The translations under genes were made by a program, and so were the position numbers. Shown in pieces: positions 1 to 4,535 of a stretch of 5,345 nucleotides of DNA (position 1 is its first letter; the number at the start of each line of letters is the position of its first letter). The stretch comes from Candidatus Nitrosocosmicus sp. Its GTDB lineage: Archaea > Thermoproteota > Nitrososphaeria > Nitrososphaerales > Nitrososphaeraceae. Below the pieces are notes generated by a model. It ran no database searches and was not told the origin of the DNA. It saw only the letters and a program-made list of their open reading frames with translations. The DNA lies in the NCBI GenBank assembly GCA_030452275.1, contig JAKDMR010000168.1:1-5345 (forward strand), given 5' to 3'.

Positions 1-84
1 GACCTCTAATATATAAACTCAAAATCCTATTTTCAGAATAATGACCTCATCTGATAACTCAAATACTAAACTCTATTGTTTATA

Positions 85-94
85 TTATATATTA
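85..94 (+). promoter_or_regulatory. TATA-like box for the epimerase gene
   Basis: The sequence TTATATATTA is centred about 26 nt before the ATG at 116, the spacing expected if transcription starts at or next to the start codon (leaderless mRNA). A second TATA-like stretch at about 10-17 (TATATAAA) would fit a start near 41 in the same way. Read on the other strand, it could instead serve a divergent gene to the left of the window. The call rests on base composition and spacing only. Confidence 0.45.
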
Positions 95-115
95 CTTTTT
101 TTATTATATCCTATT

Positions 116-514
116 ATGCGTGTAGATCACATAGCGATAGCTGTAAATGATGCAGATAGAGCTCTCGAGAATTATAAGAAAATCTTGAAAATTGATAAAA
201 TTGATGTAGAAGAAGTCCCAAATGAAATGGTAAAAGTAGTAATGCTAAATTTGGAGGATACTCGACTAGAGCTGATTGAACCCTTAGAAGATACTAGCCC
301 AATCAGTAAATTCTTAAAGGAGAGGGGCGAAGGCATTCACCATATAGCGATTACTACTGATGAAATAGAAAATGACGTTAATCATGCTAAAGAGAATGGG
401 ATGCGATTTTTGGGAGAATTGAGAAATGGGTCTTATGGACGCAAAATTACTTTCATCCATCCAAAATCACTTAATGGTGTGCTTGTAGAGTTTTGTCAGG
501 CCCCTCCTCATTAG
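116..514 (+). CDS. mce: methylmalonyl-CoA epimerase (vicinal oxygen chelate fold), 132 aa
   Basis: This enzyme interconverts (S)- and (R)-methylmalonyl-CoA in the cytoplasm, feeding B12-dependent methylmalonyl-CoA mutase. In Nitrososphaerota this step belongs to the 3-hydroxypropionate/4-hydroxybutyrate CO2-fixation cycle. The protein has the two-module vicinal oxygen chelate layout: DHIAIAV at residues 4-10, RLELIEPL at 50-57, SPISKFL at 61-67, GEGIHHIAI at 71-79, FIHPKS at 113-118 and GVLVEF at 121-126. Probable metal ligands by family position are H5, E52, H76 and E125. The 132-residue length is normal for the family. I chose the ATG at 116 because the match starts there. An upstream in-frame ATG at 41 would add 25 residues whose hydrophobic run is simply the translated AT-rich promoter. 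No mutase gene is visible beside it. The function is secure; its use in carbon fixation is inferred from the apparent lineage. Confidence 0.93.
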   Translation: MRVDHIAIAVNDADRALENYKKILKIDKIDVEEVPNEMVKVVMLNLEDTRLELIEPLEDTSPISKFLKERGEGIHHIAITTDEIENDVNHAKENGMRFLGELRNGSYGRKITFIHPKSLNGVLVEFCQAPPH

Positions 515-537
515 AAAAAAGAAACCTCTTTATTCTC

Positions 538-573
538 AAGTTTCGACCTGCTTTTCCTGCTTTGGTCAAGCTT
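538..573 (+). other. imperfect hairpin after the epimerase gene
   Basis: Six bases at 538-543 (AAGTTT) pair with 568-573 (AAGCTT) with one G-T wobble. After a bulged C at 544, GACC at 545-548 pairs with GGTC at 564-567. The 15-nt loop is pyrimidine-rich. It begins 24 nt after the epimerase stop, so it could mark the 3' end of that transcript, but no T tract follows. It may be chance. Confidence 0.3.
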
Positions 574-577
574 ATGA

Positions 578-613
578 TTAAGATTAAATAAAAAGGAGAT
601 TTATTAATCTTAA
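578..613. repeat. 10-bp perfect inverted repeat spanning a promoter
   Basis: The arms TTAAGATTAA (578-587) and TTAATCTTAA (604-613) are exact reverse complements separated by 16 nt. Their centres are 26 bp apart, about two and a half helical turns. The left arm overlaps the TATA-like box and the right arm ends directly before the ATG at 614. This is the placement expected of a repressor operator covering promoter and transcription start. Because the arms are AT-rich, chance cannot be excluded. Confidence 0.45.
584..592 (+). promoter_or_regulatory. TATA-like box for the 108-aa gene
   Basis: TTAAATAAA is centred about 26 nt before the ATG at 614, consistent with a leaderless transcript. A Shine-Dalgarno-like AAGGAGAT at 593-600 lies between this box and the ATG. 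If the leaderless model is right, that motif is upstream of the transcript and not used. If it is used, its spacing of roughly 13-15 nt is longer than usual. Confidence 0.4.
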
Positions 614-940
614 ATGGAAATTCGTGAGAATGTTTACAAAATCAAAAATCTGAGTGATAATGGCATTACTGTTACTCTCACATTAGTGGAGGATATTGAA
701 CTCGAGCCGGTTTCGCAGCAGCAAATGATGCTAGAAGCCATAAACAGGGCAATCCCAGATAAGGAGATGAAGGATCAACTACAACCGATCATGGAGGCTA
801 TGCTGAGAGCACAACCTCAGACCCTAATTCAATCTTACCCCCAGACAAGCATTGTAATCACGATGCCTAAACGAAATTACGAGACTTATGGAAAACCTCA
901 AGTGGGGGAGTCTTTAATAATTAATATCCTAAAAAGGTAA
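614..940 (+). CDS. hypothetical protein, 108 aa
   Basis: I do not recognise this protein. An in-frame TAA sits directly before the ATG, so 614 is the earliest possible start. The composition suggests beta strands at residues 7-26, then an amphipathic helical stretch rich in Met and Gln at about 34-68. A second beta-rich part at 78-108 contains the pattern NYETYGKPQVGESL. There is no cysteine, no signal peptide and no membrane segment, so it is probably a small cytosolic protein. The YxxxGxPxVGxxL ending recalls small beta-barrel domains, but that is an impression and not an assignment. Base use resembles the neighbouring epimerase. It appears to have its own promoter and a possible operator just upstream. 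Coding status is well supported by length and composition; function is unknown. Confidence 0.8.
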   Translation: MEIRENVYKIKNLSDNGITVTLTLVEDIELEPVSQQQMMLEAINRAIPDKEMKDQLQPIMEAMLRAQPQTLIQSYPQTSIVITMPKRNYETYGKPQVGESLIINILKR

Positions 941-979
941 ATATTGTTGTCTAAAGTATCAGGAAAAAGACAATTAAGA

Positions 980-1009
980 TGCAGAAACATTCTGATTTAG
1001 GATTCTGCA
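980..1009. repeat. inverted repeat TGCAGAA / TTCTGCA
   Basis: Seven bases at 980-986 pair perfectly with 1003-1009 around a 16-nt loop. It lies 40 nt after the stop of the 108-aa gene and just before the TATA-like box of the next gene. A short T run (1016-1019) follows within 7 nt. It could be a weak terminator for the upstream gene or an operator for the downstream one. The sequence alone does not decide. Confidence 0.3.
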
Positions 1010-1015
1010 ATAAAA

Positions 1016-1024
1016 TTTTAATAT
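1016..1024 (+). promoter_or_regulatory. TATA-like box for the 46-aa ribbon-helix-helix gene
   Basis: TTTTAATAT is centred about 28 nt before the ATG at 1048, the leaderless spacing seen for the other genes here. There is no Shine-Dalgarno motif before that ATG. The promoter therefore supports both the existence of this very short gene and its start. Confidence 0.4.
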
Positions 1025-1047
1025 CAGGTCAAGTATCATAAACATAT

Positions 1048-1188
1048 ATGGATAATGATAGGCGTTCAATGCCAATATGTTTTACACCGGGACAAATAAA
1101 ATTGCTTGAAGAATATGCCAAGAAGAACAAAATGTTAAATTCAAGTCAGGCCATTGAACATATCATCCTATCTTTGGACAAAAACTGA
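1048..1188 (+). CDS. small ribbon-helix-helix-like protein, 46 aa
   Basis: This 46-codon frame has the shape of a minimal ribbon-helix-helix (CopG/Arc-type) DNA-binding protein. A short strand, RSMPICF, spans residues 6-12. The segment TPGQIKLLEEYAKKN at 13-27 fits helix A. A turn with M-L-N-S-S-Q at 29-34 leads into helix B, AIEHIILSL, at 35-43. Such proteins bind DNA as dimers by inserting the paired strand into the major groove. The family match is by pattern, not by search. A leaderless-type TATA box precedes it and a hairpin with T-rich tail follows, so it is probably monocistronic. An alternative start at M8 (1069) would remove the charged N-terminus. It could regulate itself or a neighbour, but its target is not evident. 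Confidence 0.7.
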   Translation: MDNDRRSMPICFTPGQIKLLEEYAKKNKMLNSSQAIEHIILSLDKN

Positions 1189-1205
1189 TTTAGCTCTTTA
1201 GCATC

Positions 1206-1250
1206 AATTAGGATCAAAAAATCCAAATTTTTATGACACTTTATTTTTCT
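1206..1250 (+). terminator. hairpin plus T-rich tract after the ribbon-helix-helix gene
   Basis: Arms at 1206-1214 (AATTAGGAT) and 1221-1229 (ATCCAAATT) pair at eight of nine positions around a 6-nt loop. T runs follow at 1228-1232 and 1244-1248. This lies 18 nt after the stop at 1188. T-rich tracts are the main termination signal in archaea, so this is a plausible transcript end. Confidence 0.5.
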
Positions 1251-1395
1251 TAATTTGAGGCTAAATTTGTCGTACTTGAACTATACCAAAGATTTAACTC
1301 CAACAGAACCAGATTAGCCTTTCAAAAAGACTCATCACTAAAACATATCATACTCTAATGTTCGTAAATATTAAATCCAATACCGCAAAGGTGGA
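1251..1395. other. intergenic stretch with no recognisable feature
   Basis: Together with its flanks this belongs to a 248-nt gap between two small plus-strand genes. I checked both strands for short frames with a recognisable protein pattern, tRNA-like arms and C/D-box-like motifs and saw none. Only very short open frames (about a dozen codons) occur. Confidence 0.5.
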
Positions 1396-1404
1396 ATAAT
1401 TATT
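1396..1404 (+). promoter_or_regulatory. weak TATA-like box for the C2H2 gene
   Basis: The AT-only stretch TAATTATTA is centred about 37 nt before the ATG at 1437. It would give a transcript leader of about 10 nt instead of a leaderless message. At the usual 27-nt distance the sequence is the TAGT repeat, which is a poor TATA box. This assignment is therefore weaker than for the neighbouring genes. Confidence 0.25.
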
Positions 1405-1407
1405 ATG

Positions 1408-1422
1408 TAGTTAGTTAGTTAG
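1408..1422. repeat. TAGT tetranucleotide tandem repeat, 3.75 copies
   Basis: The 4-nt unit TAGT is repeated without interruption over 15 nt, ending 14 nt before the C2H2 gene start. It lies between the best AT-rich promoter candidate and the ATG. A gain or loss of one unit would change promoter-to-start spacing by 4 nt. Such a short run can also arise by chance. Confidence 0.6.
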
Positions 1423-1436
1423 ATTTAAGATAACTT

Positions 1437-1637
1437 ATGGTTTTTTTGTCATTGTTTAAGAAGCACAGGTGTGATATGTGCGGAAAGAGATTTCGAAAAA
1501 TCGAAGATGCAATGCATCATCAGCTATTGTTTCATTCTAATAACCAGTCATATGACTGCTCTAACTGCAGGGAAAAGTTTTCCGATATGGATAAACTAAA
1601 GGATCACATCCGAAAAAACCACTCTTATAAAAAATAA
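1437..1637 (+). CDS. tandem C2H2 zinc-finger protein, 66 aa
   Basis: Two complete zinc fingers make up nearly the whole protein. Finger 1 uses C12, C15, H28 and H33 (C-X2-C-X12-H-X4-H). Finger 2 uses C41, C44, H57 and H62 with identical spacing. The second finger has the full classical core: Y39, F48 and L54. Finger 1 has F19 but A25 in place of the usual leucine. The fingers are joined by a five-residue linker, SNNQS, the same length as the TGEKP linker of eukaryotic DNA-binding fingers. A basic, hydrophobic N-terminus (residues 1-11) precedes them. It is probably a nucleic-acid-binding protein or a protein-interaction module in the cytoplasm; the target is unknown. Such small C2H2 proteins are known in archaea. 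The gene stands alone and converges on the 57-aa zinc-ribbon gene. Confidence 0.88.
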   Translation: MVFLSLFKKHRCDMCGKRFRKIEDAMHHQLLFHSNNQSYDCSNCREKFSDMDKLKDHIRKNHSYKK

Positions 1638-1640
1638 CAA

Positions 1641-1664
1641 TTTTCTTGATTGTGTTCTTTTCTT
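1641..1664 (+). terminator. pyrimidine-rich tract after the C2H2 gene
   Basis: Runs of TTTTCTT, TTC and TTTTCTT begin 4 nt after the stop at 1637, and a 5-bp hairpin follows at 1665-1679 (AGAAA/TTTCT). This fits an archaeal oligo-T termination zone in the gap between convergent genes. The rest of the gap, to 1769, shows nothing recognisable. Confidence 0.4.
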
Positions 1665-1769
1665 AGAAACCTAATTTCTCAAATATTTTCCTGGTTATTA
1701 ATTACATTCCCTGATCAATAAACCTGAAAACGTTGTGATGGTTGAGGTAGCGATAATTGGTAATGCTGT

Positions 1770-1943
1770 CTAACTCTTAGCTTTTTCCCACATGTACTCG
1801 TCTTGTGATAGCTGTCTCCAGGCACCCACAGTCCCGCATCTTGGACATTTCTTACCTAGCATGAAATGTTCTACCGTCTCATTGTTTTTTGCTTTTATAA
1901 TGTCTCTAGTCCCGCATTTACATTTCATAATATTTGACATCAT
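1770..1943 (-). CDS. small zinc-ribbon-like protein, 57 aa
   Basis: The frame encodes a compact four-cysteine protein. The first knuckle is C8-K-C10-G and the second is C33-P-R-C36-G, 22 residues apart, the typical layout of a zinc ribbon. The C-terminus is rich in charged and aromatic residues (W42, Y50, W52). I do not recognise a named family and see no catalytic motif. It may bind nucleic acid or a protein partner. Two adjacent ATG codons (1943 and 1940) are possible starts, and a third Met at 1928 would also keep all four cysteines. An excellent TATA box 27 nt upstream of 1943 favours the first, as a leaderless message. It is codirectional with the large membrane protein upstream, but a T8 terminator and its own promoter separate them. 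Confidence 0.75.
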   Translation of the reverse strand: MMSNIMKCKCGTRDIIKAKNNETVEHFMLGKKCPRCGTVGAWRQLSQDEYMWEKAKS

Positions 1944-1965
1944 AACTTCATGTATATGAGATTCA

Positions 1966-1974
1966 AATATATAA
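1966..1974 (-). promoter_or_regulatory. TATA box for the zinc-ribbon gene
   Basis: Read on the minus strand the sequence is TTATATATT, close to the archaeal consensus. It is centred 27 nt upstream of the ATG at 1943 and 30 nt upstream of the ATG at 1940. No Shine-Dalgarno motif is present. This supports leaderless expression of the short gene independently of the large gene upstream. Confidence 0.55.
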
Positions 1975-2006
1975 GATCAATGCACTGCGGCGAACGATCC
2001 AACTTC

Positions 2007-2014
2007 AAAAAAAA
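2007..2014 (-). terminator. T8 terminator after the membrane receptor gene
   Basis: Eight consecutive T residues on the minus strand lie about 50 nt after the stop codon of the 720-aa gene. They precede the promoter of the zinc-ribbon gene. Oligo-T tracts without a strong hairpin are the usual archaeal intrinsic terminator. Confidence 0.55.
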
Positions 2015-2066
2015 CTAATTCTGATATTCTTCCCCTTTTTGACCATAGTGAATTTTTAAGATCTGT

Positions 2067-4229
2067 CTAGTGATTCGAACCAAGATACTTAGGTTCCGCC
2101 TCCCAGTTGAATACATCAGTTATATTGTCTTTGACTACATACCAAAAGTCATAATTTTCGCTTATTCGATCACCAGCCAAGTTTAAATCTATTTTACCAG
2201 TAATACCATCGTACGATTCGGCAATTTCTACCAAAATCTCATTAAAGCCTTCACCGCTCACATCTGCCTGATTCCTATCCATAGTGGAATTTGTTACTAA
2301 ACTTTTTGAGGCAATCCAGAAGGAGTCATATGCAGTGGCTGTATAGGTCATAGAACCATCATGTTCCCCATCTGTATCTCCACTCGATGTGCCATCCATT
2401 ACATGTGATGTCTGATTATCCATGCCAACAGAATACAACGGATTTGTAAATCCGGTCTGTGTTGCGAAGTTCGCCGAGTCTATATTTTTTGTGAGATGGT
2501 GGTTCTCTGCGATGCCATCACTTCCATACCAACTTACCTTCCCAAGATTATCAAACAATTGGGCCTGAATCAATATCGGTGTAATTTCATCGTAGGAAAT
2601 GACATATACACCCACGGATTCCTTACCGTACTTTGTTATCGCGTCCGATACCATGGTATTCATCTTTTTGAGTTCTTGATTCCACATGATAAAGTTAATC
2701 CTGTGTAAACTAGTAGCAAATTTTCCTGTATGCGGTTTGTAATTAACACCTTCCTCTGTCTTACCTCCGAGTTTTTCAAAATAACTTTTGGTAGCATTAA
2801 CCAACTCATTACCGTAGATATCGGCCCTCCAAAAAGGAACGATAACCTTGATACCATCGTCCATCATCTTCTCGGCCATGACCTTACCTTGGCTTTTATC
2901 GTCGGGAACTAATCTAAAAAGGCTATCTCCACCTATTGAAAGCTTAGGGGAAGTGCTAGCATAGCTCAAAAGTGTAATATTATTTTCATTTGCGAAATCA
3001 AGGACTGCAGAAACAGCCGTGCTCGTAGCGGGGCCTACAATCACCCTCGCTCCAAATGAATATAGATACTTAATTGCCGCGAGAGATTCTTCCGGGCTAG
3101 TTTTTGAGTCTGCTACCATCAGTTTAACTCTGGATGACATATTATGGTATTCAAAATATCCATTAACGTCTCCTTCGGCCTTTTCCAATGAAGCAAGAAC
3201 AGGTTTTCCTATTGAAGACAACGAACCAGATAGTGGAATGATTGCTCCAACTATGTGTTCTTGGTAGATACTATTTGATTGGGGCGGTTTATGAAATGTT
3301 GGATAAATCCATGATATTCCTGCTTGATTTGCTAACAATACACTATTTATTGGTAAATACAAAAGAATGAGAACAAAGGCTGAAGGTATGAGGAATAATA
3401 AAATTATCTTGATCGAAAATATTTTTCTAATTTTTTTTGTAACAACGTTATCTGATGTCCTCAGGTCCCAGGTACTGTAGTGACGCAGATACCATACTAG
3501 ACCTCCTGCAATAAGTAAATAATGTGCAGAGAGCAATATGGCCGATATCCAAATCTGTTCTACAAAAGCCGTCAATACTATAATAGCAAACCAACTATCT
3601 CCGATAACTATGGCTAATAATCCAACAAGCTCACATACCCAAGGTATAAAATGATGCCTTTCATTTTTGATATTGAGAAGAATAGTTAATGCCAGAACGG
3701 TAAGGATAGAGTTCAAAATTGGATAAGCTATTGTGACTATAAACAACATCAGGCCCCTAGAATTGGAAATTTCCGTTAAGCTAAGCATCAAATTTAGTAT
3801 GTAAATAAGGAACAAGCCTGTCCCAATAGACACAAAGTATATTGTTTTCTTGTTTGTTATTTTACCGAGTTGTTTATAAGTTACCAGCAATCGATAGATC
3901 AAAAATCCATAAGCAGATAACAAAAACAAATCAGCTAGCGATGGTACTGGGGATACTATATCAAGGATTATTTCATAATATCCCCAAATGATATTTGCGA
4001 TGAACCAGAATACAAGCCCAATGGTAAGATGGATAGCCGTCTTGTCCTTTTTTATGTTGGACCTATCCTTTATTAGGGCTATCAAGGATAATCCCGCAGC
4101 GATAGATGAATTAATTATTAACATCCAACTTGAATAAATTATTCTACTGTCTGAATCTGCTAGAATGATTACGAGATTTGCAACTGCTATTGCTGAAAAC
4201 AGAGTCACAAAAAAATACAAAGGTCGCAA
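2067..4229 (-). CDS. nine-helix membrane protein with extracellular type 1 periplasmic-binding domain, 720 aa
   Basis: Residues 1-295 form about nine membrane helices (near 4-23, 33-53, 67-88, 98-115, 129-149, 159-184, 194-217, 226-247 and 271-293). Basic loops at 54-63, 118-128, 187-193 and 249-269 alternate with neutral or acidic ones, giving N-terminus inside and C-terminus outside. The motif PSLADLFLL at 96-104, after WGYYE, resembles a membrane module I recall from the N-termini of bacterial signalling proteins. Residues 324-704 are a type 1 periplasmic-binding (LivJ/Peripla_BP_6-like) domain: GAIIPLSGS at 328-336, VIVGPATS at 396-403, SYASTSP at 422-428, FRLVPDD at 438-444 and ITGKIDLN at 676-683. 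Such domains bind amino acids, amides or similar small ligands. An Asp/Gly/Ser-rich insert lies at 604-627. Six N-X-S/T sequons fall in the outer domain. The start is TTG with an in-frame TAA just before it; TTG at codon 4 or GTG at codon 8 are alternatives. It could be a receptor or a tethered transporter subunit. No permease or ATPase is in the window. Confidence 0.88.
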   Translation of the reverse strand: MRPLYFFVTLFSAIAVANLVIILADSDSRIIYSSWMLIINSSIAAGLSLIALIKDRSNIKKDKTAIHLTIGLVFWFIANIIWGYYEIILDIVSPVPSLADLFLLSAYGFLIYRLLVTYKQLGKITNKKTIYFVSIGTGLFLIYILNLMLSLTEISNSRGLMLFIVTIAYPILNSILTVLALTILLNIKNERHHFIPWVCELVGLLAIVIGDSWFAIIVLTAFVEQIWISAILLSAHYLLIAGGLVWYLRHYSTWDLRTSDNVVTKKIRKIFSIKIILLFLIPSAFVLILLYLPINSVLLANQAGISWIYPTFHKPPQSNSIYQEHIVGAIIPLSGSLSSIGKPVLASLEKAEGDVNGYFEYHNMSSRVKLMVADSKTSPEESLAAIKYLYSFGARVIVGPATSTAVSAVLDFANENNITLLSYASTSPKLSIGGDSLFRLVPDDKSQGKVMAEKMMDDGIKVIVPFWRADIYGNELVNATKSYFEKLGGKTEEGVNYKPHTGKFATSLHRINFIMWNQELKKMNTMVSDAITKYGKESVGVYVISYDEITPILIQAQLFDNLGKVSWYGSDGIAENHHLTKNIDSANFATQTGFTNPLYSVGMDNQTSHVMDGTSSGDTDGEHDGSMTYTATAYDSFWIASKSLVTNSTMDRNQADVSGEGFNEILVEIAESYDGITGKIDLNLAGDRISENYDFWYVVKDNITDVFNWEAEPKYLGSNH

Positions 4230-4425
4230 TTATTCTCTTTTTCTTTGAAGATTCAAAAGGCCTGTTAAACTTTGAGAATTTTCATCTCATCAAATAGCAA
4301 TTGACCAGGGGATAAAGCCCCAAAAACCTTTTACTTTCTCTTGTACCTGATTGTATTTCGAATAATAATCGACAATAATTTTTGAAAAACATTAAAGCTG
4401 TCTTGGAAGCGAGTCACCTATCAAT

Positions 4426-4442
4426 GCAGTATTAATACCTGC
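4426..4442. promoter_or_regulatory. palindrome, possible operator
   Basis: GTATTAATAC at 4429-4438 is a perfect 10-bp palindrome. GCA on the left and TGC on the right extend it after one unpaired C at 4439. It lies about 200 nt upstream of the receptor gene and about 95 nt after the stop of the secreted-protein gene. It has operator-like symmetry, but no regulator can be named. Confidence 0.3.
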
Positions 4443-4493
4443 TAAGTCATCTGGGCAAGTTTGAAGCACCAGGATCCATTTTTAACCTAAATG

Positions 4494-4528
4494 AAAAAAG
4501 ATTTCAAGCTTTACAACCGAACAAAAAA
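4494..4528 (-). terminator. two T6 tracts ending the secreted-protein gene
   Basis: On the minus strand the T6 runs at 4528-4523 and 4499-4494 begin 8 nt after the stop codon at 4536. Tandem oligo-T runs are a typical archaeal termination zone. They argue against strong read-through into the membrane receptor gene. Confidence 0.55.
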
Positions 4529-4535
4529 TGTAGGA

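Larger units (their letters stand above)
4230..4535. other. 306-nt intergenic region between two minus-strand genes
   Basis: This gap holds the oligo-T terminators of the secreted-protein gene (4494-4528), a palindrome at 4426-4442 and a short GC-rich hairpin at 4308-4321 (GGGG, loop ATAAAG, CCCC). I find no convincing TATA box at the usual distance from the TTG start of the receptor gene. An AT-rich stretch at about 4264-4270 would imply a 10-nt leader but is weak. Short open frames of 28 and 36 codons exist but have no recognisable pattern. Confidence 0.5.

Noticed and set aside
1..41. Open plus-strand frame running in from the left edge and stopping at 39-41
   Set aside because: Only about a dozen codons with no recognisable C-terminus; it cannot be told from chance.
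41..115. 25-residue N-terminal extension of the epimerase from an upstream in-frame ATG
   Set aside because: The extension's hydrophobic run is the translated AT-rich promoter, and family similarity begins exactly at the ATG at 116.
2069..2082. GGTTCGAATCAC on the minus strand, resembling a tRNA T-arm
   Set aside because: It is the last coding stretch of the receptor gene. No acceptor stem, anticodon arm or D-arm can be assembled around it.
2496..3267. Open frames on the plus strand (2496-2708, 2730-2912, 3019-3267) and a second minus-strand frame (2660-2857)
   Set aside because: All lie inside the well-supported binding-domain gene in other frames and have no recognisable protein pattern.
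4278..4300. TTTGATGAGATGA on the minus strand as a possible C box of a C/D-box sRNA
   Set aside because: No D box (CUGA) or internal C'/D' pair at suitable distance.
4282..4392. 36-codon minus-strand frame in the gap before the receptor gene
   Set aside because: No recognisable pattern, no TATA box at leaderless spacing, and the length is within chance expectation.
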